Below, in pieces: positions 51,232 to 61,865 of a DNA stretch of 64,000 nucleotides. A program made the translations under genes and the position numbers. Under the pieces are notes generated by a model that was given only the letters and a program-made list of their open reading frames with translations, searched no databases and was not told the origin of the DNA. Location of the stretch: contig NZ_JPDS01000003.1 of assembly GCF_000766795.1 (NCBI RefSeq), positions 62,001 through 126,000 of the forward strand. The letters are read 5' to 3'. How positions within the stretch are numbered: the stretch's first letter is position 1; every line of letters begins with the position of its first letter. Source of the DNA: Polaribacter sp. Hel1_85 (GTDB lineage Bacteria > Bacteroidota > Bacteroidia > Flavobacteriales > Flavobacteriaceae).

Positions 51232-52016
51232 TTTCAAAATTTATAGACATATTAGAAAAGAAACAAAATATTCAGCAATTAGAAACTGCTGAGTTAAAAT
51301 CTATCGTTGAAGAATTTCCTTATTTTCAAGCAGCTAGATCTTTATATTTAAAAGGATTAAAAAATCAAGATAGCTTTAAATACAATAATGAATTAAAAAT
51401 AACTGCTTCTTACACAACAGACAGAACCGTTTTATTCAATTATATAACTACAAACGATTTCAATTACCAGAAAGAAGATATCCATCAACAGATCTCTGAA
51501 AAAATTTCTGAAGAGAAATTAATTGAAAAACCTATTAAAGCTATTGAAATTCCTTCAGAAAAAACAATGGATGTAGTAGAAAAAGTTATTGAAACTAAAA
51601 TTATCCAAGAAGTTAAAGAAGAATTAGAGATAGGAAAACCTATTTCATTTTCATCTTCAGAAAGTCATTCTTTTGGTGAGTGGTTGCAGCTATCAACCAG
51701 AAAACCTATTGTTAGAAAAGAAGAAAAAACAGTTAAGAATCCTTTAAAAAAGGAAGCTTTGATCGATAAGTTTATCGAAAATAATCCTAAAATTAAACCT
51801 TTAGCAAAAGATAAAATAATTGCTGTGCCTGTTGCAAAAAATCAACAAGACTCTTCTTTAATGACCGAAACTTTGGCAAAGGTTTATTTAGAGCAGAAAA
51901 AGTATGAAAACGCTATACAAGCTTATCGAATTTTAAGTTTGAAATATCCAGAAAAAAGTGGTTTCTTTGCAGACCAAATTAAAAGAATACAAATTTTACA
52001 AAAAAATAAATCATGA
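51225..52016 (+). CDS. TPR-containing protein of unknown function
   Basis: A 263-residue soluble protein. The N-terminal part (1-70, with LETAELKSIVEEFPYFQAARSLYL) is a conserved block in Bacteroidota. The middle (about 85-190) is charged and poorly ordered, and the end (about 208-250) holds a tetratricopeptide unit, AKVYLEQKKYENAIQAYRIL. It has no signal peptide. It overlaps lptE by 7 bases and secG by 4 (ATGA), so it is coupled to both. A role with envelope biogenesis is suggested by position only. Confidence 0.8.
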   Translation: MVVSKFIDILEKKQNIQQLETAELKSIVEEFPYFQAARSLYLKGLKNQDSFKYNNELKITASYTTDRTVLFNYITTNDFNYQKEDIHQQISEKISEEKLIEKPIKAIEIPSEKTMDVVEKVIETKIIQEVKEELEIGKPISFSSSESHSFGEWLQLSTRKPIVRKEEKTVKNPLKKEALIDKFIENNPKIKPLAKDKIIAVPVAKNQQDSSLMTETLAKVYLEQKKYENAIQAYRILSLKYPEKSGFFADQIKRIQILQKNKS

Positions 52017-52345
52017 GTTACACAGCATTTTTAATTCTAATTTTGATTGTAGCCATTGCATTAATCTTAATAGTGATGGTACAAAATCCTAAAGGTGGAG
52101 GATTATCTTCTTCTTTTGGAGGTGGAGGAGCACAATCTTTAGGTGGTGTGCAAAACACTAACAATTTTTTAGACAGAACAACTTGGACTTTAGCTATTGC
52201 TATGTTTGCTTTAATTTTATTAGCAAATTTTGCAATTCCAAGAAGTGGAGACGACAACTTTCAGTTAAAAAATACTTTAGAGGGTGTTGAAACTACAGCT
52301 CCAGTTGAAAATACAATTCCTACAACTAACGATAGTTTAAAATAA
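52013..52345 (+). CDS. secG: Protein translocase subunit SecG
   Basis: A 110-residue inner-membrane protein with two helices (about 3-23 and 60-80). The glycine- and serine-rich loop NPKGGGLSSSFGGGGAQS between them is the family signature. It assists SecYE in protein export. The ATG lies in an ATGA overlap with the TPR gene. A strong terminator follows. Confidence 0.95.
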   Translation: MSYTAFLILILIVAIALILIVMVQNPKGGGLSSSFGGGGAQSLGGVQNTNNFLDRTTWTLAIAMFALILLANFAIPRSGDDNFQLKNTLEGVETTAPVENTIPTTNDSLK

Positions 52346-52365
52346 TTATCCGTTAGAAACAACTT

Positions 52366-52402
52366 AAAATGCCAACGTAAATGACACGTTGGCATTTTTT
52401 TT
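52366..52402 (+). terminator. Terminator after secG
   Basis: AAAATGCCAACG pairs with CGTTGGCATTTT, followed by four more T residues. It closes the lptE-TPR-secG unit and separates it from groES. Confidence 0.92.
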
Positions 52403-52518
52403 GCTAAACATTTAACAAAAATATTAATCAAAGAAAAATTGTCAGTTTTATTGTAATGGCATAATTTCTGACTATTTACTGAAAGTAAACAATAAATTAA
52501 TTATCAAAAAATATAAAA

Positions 52519-52794
52519 ATGGGATTAAACATTAAGCCTTTAGCAGACAGAGTTCTTGTAGAACCGGCTCCAGCAGAAACAAAAACAGCATCTGGATTAA
52601 TTATTCCTGACAATGCAAAAGAAAAGCCTCAAAAAGGAACTGTTGTAGCAGTTGGTAATGGTAAAGTTGATGAACCTTTAACTGTAAAAGTTGGAGACAC
52701 TGTTTTATATGGTAAATATGGTGGTACAGACTTAAAATTAGATGGCGTAGATTATCTAATGATGCGTGAATCTGATATTCTTGCAATTATTTAA
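52519..52794 (+). CDS. groS: Co-chaperonin GroES
   Basis: A 91-residue 10-kDa chaperonin that caps the GroEL chamber. It opens [18 protein letters not shown], has the mobile loop [18 protein letters not shown] near 20-37 and ends [13 protein letters not shown]. Length and motifs are standard. groEL follows after 75 bases. No CIRCE heat-shock element was seen in the leader. Confidence 0.97.
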   Translation: MGLNIKPLADRVLVEPAPAETKTASGLIIPDNAKEKPQKGTVVAVGNGKVDEPLTVKVGDTVLYGKYGGTDLKLDGVDYLMMRESDILAII

Positions 52795-52848
52795 AAGTAT
52801 TCAATTTTCAGTTACAGGTTAGTAACAGATAAACGAATAAACAATTAA

Positions 52849-54501
<1,653 letters not shown>

Positions 54502-54600
54502 TGGCAAATATTGACACTAACAATATTTAACTTGCTCAAAAAAAAGTTTTAAGAGCAATTTTACTCACTCTATCTAATTTTTGGGTGGAAAAATTATAAA

Positions 54601-54635
54601 AATACGCTTCTCAAAATTATTGAGGAGCGTTATTT
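54601..54635. terminator. Bidirectional terminator between groL and the plug-domain gene
   Basis: AATACGCTTCTCAA pairs with TTGAGGAGCGTTATT with one G-T pair and one bulge; A and T tracts stand on either side. It serves the convergent groL and minus-strand gene. Confidence 0.8.
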
Positions 54636-54655
54636 TATATTTGAATTAAATTAAT

Positions 54656-57034
54656 CTACAATCTATCTTTAGTACTCAACTCTATAATATCATAAAATAA
54701 ATTGCCATTATCATTCATTCCATTTATGAATAACTTTATAATGTCATGTTTTCCTTTATAAACTTTAAGAGAATTTGTTTTATTTGGCAGGATATTAAAA
54801 TAAGGAATCCAATCTAAGGTTTCATAAAACTGTTGAGAAATTAAAGAGCTAAATTGAAATGGATAATTTCCAAAAAATGGTTTAGAAGTAGTAAAACCTA
54901 AATCTGTTTCACTAGTAAAATAATTATGGTTTGTTTTTAACTTATTTTTTTCATTCCCTTTTTTTAAATCAATAGAAATAACACCTGCTCCACCACGCAT
55001 ACCGTAACCAGCACCACTAGCATTTACAGCTATCGAAGCTATTTGATTTAATCGCATTTGATATAATAAATCTAAGTTTGTAGTAGGGAAACCATCAATT
55101 AATAATAAAGGCATACTTGAACCGTAAAACGTACTAACCCCTCTTTTAATCCTAAGGTATACCGAGCCAAATTTTTCTTTTGCATCAATATTTACTTGTC
55201 TATCTAAATATTGAACTACAGTTAAAGTTAGGGATTGAACCTCACTAATACGTAATTTTTTAGTAAAACCACTCCCTAATAAACCTGGAGTGTTAGGGTA
55301 TAATGATTCTGGTACTGTTCCCTCTTTTTTTATTTGTGCTGTAACTATCACTTCATCTAACTTTTGAGCATCTTTATATTCCAAAAAATTATAATCAATA
55401 TTTGTTTCTACATTCTCTTTTTTAGCTGAAATAAATTCATCCTTTTTATATGAAAGCAAGCTATCTACTTTATAACTTTGATTTTGTTTATAAATATAAA
55501 ATCCTGACTTGAGCAATAAACCCTTTTCATTCAATAAAGCCAGTTTATAATTACTATTATCTTTTAATATTAAATTTGAAAAAGAAAATTTTTTATCAGG
55601 TTTTATTTTTGTTACCTCTAAAATTTCACTTTCATTTGAACTTAGTAACACTTTATAATTTTCTTTAATTTCAGCATTAATAGTACCATTTATTTGCAAA
55701 CCAGTTTCTGGAGCGAATATTGGTTTTTTATTATTTATATGATGACTTTTAAAAGAACTTAATTGAGTTTGCAACAACATATCTAAATCATTATTAGACA
55801 TTTTATGCGTTGCAGCTACATTTTTATTAATATATGGAGCTAGTAAAAAAGCATCTAAAATATTGATTGCATTATTATTTAACTTAGTATCTTTTGGTAG
55901 TACCGAGATGCTTAAATTAGTATTTTTTAAACTGCTTTTTAAGTAAAAATCAATAGTTAATGAATCTTTTGTAATCTCACCATGTTCAGCTATAATATTT
56001 ATTTTCGACTTAGTTTCTGAATAAAAATGACGCCCAGAGATTGGTTTATTTTCTTTATTAAATAGGGTTAAAGTATTAAAACCGTTAAACAAATTTTCTT
56101 TATTAAAAGCCAACAAGTATTTAGTATCTTTTTTATTTATTTTAAATGGTAAAACATATAACAACTTATTATTACGGTGAATAGTTGCAAAAAACGATTG
56201 TTCATTATATGTTTTTAATACATCTTTAGTAAACTCTACTACAAAATTTTGTGTAATATTATTTTCTTGATTGTGTTTTTTATGAATAATAACACCTGAA
56301 TCTTTAGCTGGATCTAAATCGAAAGTATATGTATTATTTTTATAATTTAATGAAGCTGTATAATTATGCATAGGTTTACTTAGCAAAGAAAATTTAGCCT
56401 GACCATTTTTGTTAGTTTTTGCTTTAGCTACTATTTTATTAGTTTTATTATCTAATATAGTTATCGGTTGTTCTGCTATAAAAACTCCATTATTTTCCAA
56501 ATTTAAATAAACCCAATTTACAGTATTATTAAGCAAGGTGCCACTTTCTGGATAAAAATTGAGATTTAAATTATCGGCATTTTTAGCTACAGAATTTTTA
56601 GCTGTGACCACATTTATTTTAGGATTAATAATTTGTATAGGAAGCACATATTTTTCCATAAAATTTTTATTCCAATGGGTATCTAATTGTATATAATATG
56701 TTCCTGAACTTAAATTTTTTGCCAACTCAATATCTCCATGAGCCATTCCTTTTTCACAATAAAATAAATTATGAGAGATTAGTTTTTTATTTGCATCATA
56801 AAAATTAACATATAAATTTGTTGTAGTGGTTGGTTTATCGCTTAAATCACTTACTATATAAGCTTTCCACCAAATGGTTTCACCAGTTAGATAAGTTGTT
56901 TTATTAGTATGTAAAAAAAACTTTTCTTGTTGTAGATCGTGAAAAAAATTGGTCTTATCCAATAAATCCTGACTAGGGTTTTGCGAAAAGACAAAACTCG
57001 TGATGAAAAGGAAAATAAAATAAAAATTTTTCAT
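54656..57034 (-). CDS. Macroglobulin-like plus TonB-plug protein without barrel
   Basis: A 792-residue exported protein (signal peptide ending FVFSQN). The first part (about 30-130, EKFFLHTNKTTYLTGETIWWKAY) looks like an alpha-2-macroglobulin MG domain, and further beta domains follow to about 540. A TonB plug lies at about 560-690 (KLDEVIVTAQIKKE, STFYGSSMPLLLIDGFPTT, GAGYGMRGGAGVISIDLK). Only about 100 residues remain, too few for a 22-strand receptor barrel. Such proteins occur in Bacteroidota with unknown role; a periplasmic scaffold or partner of another receptor is possible. Monocistronic. Confidence 0.75.
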   Translation of the reverse strand: MKNFYFIFLFITSFVFSQNPSQDLLDKTNFFHDLQQEKFFLHTNKTTYLTGETIWWKAYIVSDLSDKPTTTTNLYVNFYDANKKLISHNLFYCEKGMAHGDIELAKNLSSGTYYIQLDTHWNKNFMEKYVLPIQIINPKINVVTAKNSVAKNADNLNLNFYPESGTLLNNTVNWVYLNLENNGVFIAEQPITILDNKTNKIVAKAKTNKNGQAKFSLLSKPMHNYTASLNYKNNTYTFDLDPAKDSGVIIHKKHNQENNITQNFVVEFTKDVLKTYNEQSFFATIHRNNKLLYVLPFKINKKDTKYLLAFNKENLFNGFNTLTLFNKENKPISGRHFYSETKSKINIIAEHGEITKDSLTIDFYLKSSLKNTNLSISVLPKDTKLNNNAINILDAFLLAPYINKNVAATHKMSNNDLDMLLQTQLSSFKSHHINNKKPIFAPETGLQINGTINAEIKENYKVLLSSNESEILEVTKIKPDKKFSFSNLILKDNSNYKLALLNEKGLLLKSGFYIYKQNQSYKVDSLLSYKKDEFISAKKENVETNIDYNFLEYKDAQKLDEVIVTAQIKKEGTVPESLYPNTPGLLGSGFTKKLRISEVQSLTLTVVQYLDRQVNIDAKEKFGSVYLRIKRGVSTFYGSSMPLLLIDGFPTTNLDLLYQMRLNQIASIAVNASGAGYGMRGGAGVISIDLKKGNEKNKLKTNHNYFTSETDLGFTTSKPFFGNYPFQFSSLISQQFYETLDWIPYFNILPNKTNSLKVYKGKHDIIKLFINGMNDNGNLFYDIIELSTKDRL

Positions 57035-57589
57035 TTAATGATAGTTTGTTTTATTAAAGAAATAAAATATTATATCAAAGCAATACCACATTTTTTCTAT
57101 TTTCTAAAAAACTAAACTATCGCCTAACGTTTTGTAAGATAGTATTTTTAAACAAAAAAAACAATTCTTTTCTTAAGGTACGTAGTAAAATTATTTTTCC
57201 TAAAAAAAGTTTATACTCTATAAACCTAAGCACAAACTACTTTTTTTTAACAATAGCGACATTGTCTTTTTTACCTTTTATTTTCTTAAAACCAATTGAC
57301 TTTTGCTGTTCTATACATATATCATTTAAAGAACTACCTAAATATATAAATAATTTATTATTGTTTTATTGACAAATAAAAACTAAAAATAAATGAAAAA
57401 AATATTTTATACTGCTATTTTTCACACTCTTCAGCACATTTAAACATGATTCTTCACAAGTACGTACTACAATAATCATATTATCATGTTCACTAGATTA
57501 CTCTATACACTATTTAAATTATTAACAACAAAAAAATCATTCATTCATACTCAACTAAGTTGTCATATTAACCAAACAATGAACTTTCC
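57035..57589. other. AT-rich spacer left of the IS3 element
   Basis: 555 bases. It holds the leader of the plug-domain gene, a small hairpin (ACTATC...GATAGT, 57117-57144), no REP-like repeat, and a possible gene remnant starting at 57394. I see no intact gene or clear promoter. Confidence 0.5.
57394..57540 (+). pseudogene. Possible remnant of a small secreted-protein gene
   Basis: The ATG at 57394 begins MKKIFYTAIFHTLQHI and stops at once. A shift of frame in the CTCTTCAGC region continues as FSTFKHDSSQVRTTIII for about 30 more codons. The combination looks like a signal peptide followed by a mature start, broken by a small indel. It could be chance in AT-rich DNA. Confidence 0.25.
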
Positions 57590-57633
57590 TGAAATAGGTT
57601 GACTAAAAATTAAGCAATTAATTACAGTCACTT

Positions 57634-58092
57634 ATGAAAACAAAAAATGAACACTGGCGAAAAAAAAGCTATCAAAAAGTAACTTTAGAAACCAAACTTT
57701 TAGTCGTTGACCAAATTCTTAACGGACAACTATCCAATAACCAAGCTTCAAAAAAATATGATGTTCCTAGAACAACCATTACCTATTGGTTAAGAAAATA
57801 CAGTACCTTAGTACAACAAAATACAGGTATGAGTAAAAACGATGAAATTAAAAAGCTAAAGGAAAAGATTGAAGAACTTGAGTTTCAAAAAGACTTCCAA
57901 CAGGACATTATCGCTGATATGGAACTTATTACAGGCGTTGATATGTCAAAAAAGTCATTACCCAAAACATTAGCAAAAGAGATAGAGCTAAAGAAAAAGG
58001 CACGTATAAAAGAAAGTGGCTTTATGGATGTTTTGGGGTTAGCAAACAAGCCTTCTACAAAAGACTCAAAGTACAACGAAAACAAGAAGTAG
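57634..58092 (+). CDS. IS3 transposase OrfA
   Basis: A 152-residue DNA-binding subunit. The helix-turn-helix is near 20-60 (VDQILNGQLSNNQASKKYDV, PRTTITYWLRKY) and a leucine-zipper coiled coil near 80-100 (EIKKLKEKIEELEFQKDF). It starts 31 bases inside the left inverted repeat. Its last third overlaps the orfB frame; a GAAAAAG run at 57993-57999, in phase as AAA AAG, is a possible slip site for making the OrfAB transposase. Confidence 0.85.
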   Translation: MKTKNEHWRKKSYQKVTLETKLLVVDQILNGQLSNNQASKKYDVPRTTITYWLRKYSTLVQQNTGMSKNDEIKKLKEKIEELEFQKDFQQDIIADMELITGVDMSKKSLPKTLAKEIELKKKARIKESGFMDVLGLANKPSTKDSKYNENKK

Positions 58093-58886
58093 ACCATCAA
58101 AAACTAATCAAATTAGTTAAGCAATACCGCAAAAAAGTAGGTTCTAAAACTGGTGGAATAAAACTTTATGCTGAGCTTAAAAAAGACTTTATAAACGCTG
58201 ATATTAAGATAGGTAGAGACAAATTCTATCGATTCCTCAGACTTAATAATCTTTTGATTCCTAAAACTAAAAATTACATCACAACGACAAACTCAAACCA
58301 CATGTACAAAAAATATAAAAACCTGGTTAAAGACCACGTGCCTACTCGACCTGAACAACTTTGGGTAAGCGATATTACATACATTAAAACCGAGAATGGA
58401 CATAATTACCTCGCCTTAGTAACAGATGCCTATTCTAAGCAAATTATGGGGTATAAAATAGATAACCATATGAGAACATCGCTTTGCAGTGATGCGCTTG
58501 CTATGGCTATTAAAAACAGAAAGTATCACAATCAAAAAATTATTCATCATTCGGATAGAGGTTTTCAATACTGTAACCCTAAATACACAGCATTTGCTGA
58601 AGAAAATGGAATTATAATAAGTATGACTGAACAATACGATCCCTATGAAAACGCTGTAGCTGAACGAATTAATAGAACTTTGAAATATGAATATGGTTTA
58701 AAACAAAACATTAAAAACACTGAATTAGCACAAAAAATGACAGATCAAGCCGTCTATATTTATAACAATTTGAGAACTCATTTTAGCATAGATCTCAGAA
58801 AACCTGCTGAAGTCCATCTAAATCCTAACATCAAATACAAATCCTATCGAAAAAATAATGTAAATTTACCTGAACTTAAGATTTAA
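57942..58886 (+). CDS. IS3 transposase OrfB (frameshifted catalytic part)
   Basis: The frame is open from 57942 and is -1 relative to orfA. It has no good ATG start, so it is probably made as an OrfAB fusion; a TTG at 58254 would remove the front. Conserved sequence begins near YGCFGVSKQAFYKRL at 58023 and the HTH_21 block SKTGGIKLYAELK follows. The integrase core has all three acidic residues: WVSDITY, HHSDRGFQY and YENAVAERINRTLKYE (DDE). It ends 83 bases before the right inverted repeat. Probably functional. Confidence 0.85.
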   Translation, partial: YVKKVITQNISKRDRAKEKGTYKRKWLYGCFGVSKQAFYKRLKVQRKQEVDHQKLIKLVKQYRKKVGSKTGGIKLYAELKKDFINADIKIGRDKFYRFLRLNNLLIPKTKNYITTTNSNHMYKKYKNLVKDHVPTRPEQLWVSDITYIKTENGHNYLALVTDAYSKQIMGYKIDNHMRTSLCSDALAMAIKNRKYHNQKIIHHSDRGFQYCNPKYTAFAEENGIIISMTEQYDPYENAVAERINRTLKYEYGLKQNIKNTELAQKMTDQAVYIYNNLRTHFSIDLRKPAEVHLNPNIKYKSYRKNNVNLPELKI

Positions 58887-59097
58887 CAACAGAACTAGTT
58901 CAAACTATTTTTTGCCTTCTAAACGGCTAAAAAAAATTGTTTGAACGGTATAAATTAAACTAAAAAAAGGTCAACCTATATCAGTATAATACATAATCTT
59001 GAAATACTCATACACAGAGGTGTAATTTATTTACATTCAGTAAATAATAAATTTACCGAAAATACCACATCTAATACAAGCATTTTCATTTTTATTA

Positions 59098-59505
59098 TTA
59101 TTGTTTTTTCTGTTTTTTCAATCCACCTTCATGATCTAGTACTATTTCTTCATCTCTATATTTACAACAAGGATGTACAGAATTATAAGCTTCTTCTGTT
59201 GCTGCTATTTTTTGTGCATCTAAACCAACAACATCATGACCAACTTTTAAAATATTTTTTTGAACTGTTAAAACATCGGTTTTACGTTCATCCATAATGA
59301 GATTTAATTGATGAGAACTAACATCCCAAAGGGCAAACTTTACACCTTTAGTTTTTAAAGCAGCTGTTTCTATTCGCTTTTTACACATACCACAAATTCC
59401 ATCAACTTCAAAAGTTACTTTTGCGTTTTTCTTCTTTTTTATTTCTTGTGATTGAACCGAAAATCCAATTAAGAATAAACTGAATATGAATATTATTTTT
59501 TTCAT
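59098..59505 (-). CDS. Secreted heavy-metal-associated (HMA) domain protein
   Basis: A 135-residue protein with a signal peptide ending SVQSQ. The HMA-like domain (about 27-100) has GICGMCKKRIETAA, where CxxC is shifted to CGMC, matching the metal loop of periplasmic copper or mercury carriers. A second pair, HPCCKYRDEE, lies near 111-120. It may bind copper released by the TonB receptor encoded just upstream, 42 bases away with a small hairpin between. The metal is inferred. Confidence 0.8.
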   Translation of the reverse strand: MKKIIFIFSLFLIGFSVQSQEIKKKKNAKVTFEVDGICGMCKKRIETAALKTKGVKFALWDVSSHQLNLIMDERKTDVLTVQKNILKVGHDVVGLDAQKIAATEEAYNSVHPCCKYRDEEIVLDHEGGLKKQKKQ

Positions 59506-59530
59506 TTTATAAACTTTTTATCATTTTAAT

Positions 59531-59550
59531 TAACCCCACTTTGTGGGTTA
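59531..59550 (-). terminator. Short hairpin over the receptor stop codon
   Basis: TAACCCCACT and TTGTGGGTTA pair over 8 bases with a tiny loop; the hairpin includes the stop of the TonB receptor gene. With the T-rich flank it may reduce read-through into the HMA gene. Confidence 0.5.
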
Positions 59551-61791
59551 TTTTATTTTAAATCGTAAACCTGCATACATTGCTCTTCCAAAAATTGGAG
59601 AATACAGAATGGTACTATCAAAATTTGAACCAAAAGGAGCATCACTTGCTAAAATAGGATTTTCTTGCTGAACATTTGTTAAATTCTCTGCCCCTATATA
59701 TACTTCAAACTTGTTAGAAAACACTTTTGTTATTTGTGAGTTTAACATTTGATAAGCATCTGAATATTCTGACAATTGATATTGAACAGGATTAGAAGCT
59801 GTTTTTGGCAAACGCTGTTTACCGATACTATTAAAGGTTGCATCAAACTTCCATTGAGAACCATTTTCTTTTGCAACAGTTTCATAAGAAAGGTTTGCAA
59901 AAAATCGGTTTTTAGGTTGAATCGGTTTTTGCAAATTTTCACTTTTATAATCTATGGAAATATCGAAATACTTATAAGCTGTTCTTAAATTAAAATTTTC
60001 AGCTAGAGTATAACTTAATTCAACCTGAAAACTATTTGCAACACTTTTTCCATCTAAATCATAAAAAGAAATTTCTTGCGGATTTTCCCAATCTACAATT
60101 ACTTGATTTTGAAAATCTGTTTGATAAAAATCAAACGTAATATCTCCTTTTTTATCAAAAACATTGAATTTCTGCATATAAGAAACTCCATAATTCCATG
60201 CAATTTCTGGATTTAATCCGTAGATATTACCACCAACATCTTTAACATTAATCTGTCTTGAACTTGCAAATAATTGTTGATTTTCAGCAAAAATATTTGC
60301 ACTCCTCTTCCCTCTTCCAAAGGAAGCTCTTACTACACTATTTTCCCAAGGAACATATCTTAAATAAAAACGTGGCGTTACAAAAGTTCCTAATAAATTA
60401 TGAGTATCAATTCTTAATCCTGCAGTAAAACTAAAATCATCTAAATTATCAAATCCATATTCAAAGAAAGCTCCTAAAGAATTTTCTTTTCTATCATAAT
60501 TAGTTATGTTCACCAACTCATCAAATTTATCATATGTAAAACTAATTCCGGTTTTAAATTTATTTCTAGTATCACCTATAATTGAATTGAATATCAAATT
60601 AGAATAAATGCTTTCATGTTCAATATCATAAACATTCAAACCAAAATAAGAATCTTGTTGATGATTACTATATGCCATTTGAAAGCCAATACTTTGAAAA
60701 GGCAATTCTGGAAAAACATATCCTAATTTTGCTGAAGTTTCAAAACGTTTTGTATCAATTTCACTTCCCCAAGCATTGGTTGTTCCTTTATCTAATTCTG
60801 GATTAAAATTGATTTCTCCTGTTTGTTTTTCATCATTTAAAAAACGAACATTTATAAAACTAACCCAACCTTTTTTAGCATCTGTATATTGCCAACGATT
60901 CATTACGTTTATTTGGTTTGCAAGAGGATTATCTAAAAAATTATCATTGTTTTTATCGAATTTTTCTCCTCTATAATTCCCATGAATGTAAATCCCAGTT
61001 TGCCATTTATCTGAAACTCTTTGATTAAAATGGGTGTTTAATTCTAGTCTTCCATTTAAAGAAGAGTAAGCATTTAAAAAGAATTTATTATCAGAAAAAG
61101 GTTTTACCAATTCTGCATTTATTTGACCAGAAATACTTTCATACCCGTTAACAACAGATCCTGCTCCTTTTGTAATTTGAATACTTTCTACCCAAGTTCC
61201 TGGAGTAAATGTGAGTCCGAAAACTTGTGAAGCTCCTCTTACAGAAGGGATGTTTTCTTGAGAAATTAACAAATACGGACTTGTTAAACCTAACATTTGT
61301 ATTTGTTTTGTGCCTGTTAAAGCATCAGAAAAACTAACATCTATAGATGGATTTGTTTCAAAACTTTCTGCCAAATTACAGCAGGCTGCTTTTAATAACT
61401 CTTCAGAATTAACAGTAAACATATTAGCTGTTGATAAAAAGGATTTATAAGTGGCTTTCTTTTTAGTTTTTACAATTACTTCATTCAGTTCACTTTTTAG
61501 TGTTAAAAAATGATGAATTGGTTTTAAACTTGTTATTAAAATGGTATCTGTTTTATATCCTAAATAGCTAACTACTAATTTCTTATATTCAGTTTTATAA
61601 GGAATTGTAAACCACCCTTTTTTATTTGTAATTGCACTAACATTTGTATGTAACCAATGTACACTTACATCTTCTACACCCAAATTATCTTTGGGATTGT
61701 TTTTGTCCATAATCATTCCCTTAAAAGTTGTTTGAGAGAAAATTATAAACGGAATTAGTAGTAAAAAACTACTTAATATGTATTTTTTCAT
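59548..61791 (-). CDS. TonB-dependent receptor, probable metal uptake
   Basis: A 747-residue outer-membrane receptor. Signal peptide ending FIIFSQ, a carboxypeptidase-regulatory-like domain (about 22-100, KKGWFTIPYKTEYKKLVVSYLGYKTD), plug (about 110-230, NEVIVKTKKKATYK, QIQMLGLTSPYLLISQENIP, SVVNGYESISGQI) and a barrel to the C terminus (GRAMYAGLRFKIK). An unusual CC pair, LLKAACCNLAESF, occurs in the plug. Neighbours with HMA and HYC_CC_PP domains point to copper or another soft metal. It follows the HYC_CC_PP gene by 74 bases. Confidence 0.9.
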   Translation of the reverse strand: MKKYILSSFLLLIPFIIFSQTTFKGMIMDKNNPKDNLGVEDVSVHWLHTNVSAITNKKGWFTIPYKTEYKKLVVSYLGYKTDTILITSLKPIHHFLTLKSELNEVIVKTKKKATYKSFLSTANMFTVNSEELLKAACCNLAESFETNPSIDVSFSDALTGTKQIQMLGLTSPYLLISQENIPSVRGASQVFGLTFTPGTWVESIQITKGAGSVVNGYESISGQINAELVKPFSDNKFFLNAYSSLNGRLELNTHFNQRVSDKWQTGIYIHGNYRGEKFDKNNDNFLDNPLANQINVMNRWQYTDAKKGWVSFINVRFLNDEKQTGEINFNPELDKGTTNAWGSEIDTKRFETSAKLGYVFPELPFQSIGFQMAYSNHQQDSYFGLNVYDIEHESIYSNLIFNSIIGDTRNKFKTGISFTYDKFDELVNITNYDRKENSLGAFFEYGFDNLDDFSFTAGLRIDTHNLLGTFVTPRFYLRYVPWENSVVRASFGRGKRSANIFAENQQLFASSRQINVKDVGGNIYGLNPEIAWNYGVSYMQKFNVFDKKGDITFDFYQTDFQNQVIVDWENPQEISFYDLDGKSVANSFQVELSYTLAENFNLRTAYKYFDISIDYKSENLQKPIQPKNRFFANLSYETVAKENGSQWKFDATFNSIGKQRLPKTASNPVQYQLSEYSDAYQMLNSQITKVFSNKFEVYIGAENLTNVQQENPILASDAPFGSNFDSTILYSPIFGRAMYAGLRFKIK

Positions 61792-61865
61792 TGTTTTTGA
61801 TTTTAATAATTATACATCTTAGCTTCTTTGTAAAAAGAAACTTTCTAGAGACAATAATTATAAAA

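Larger units (their letters stand above)
57590..58983 (+). mobile_element. Complete IS3-family element
   Basis: Terminal inverted repeats TGAAATAGGTTGAC (57590-57603) and, as reverse complement, TGATATAGGTTGAC (58970-58983) match at 13 of 14 bases and give the TG...CA ends usual for IS3. Length is 1394 bases. Two overlapping frames, orfA and orfB, lie inside with a -1 relation. The 3-4 bases on each side (TTCC and GTAT) are not a direct repeat, so the insertion is old or rearranged. Confidence 0.88.

Noticed and set aside
52345..52518. CIRCE heat-shock operator before groES
   Set aside because: No TTAGCACTC-N9-GAGTGCTAA-like palindrome; the only strong structure is the secG terminator.
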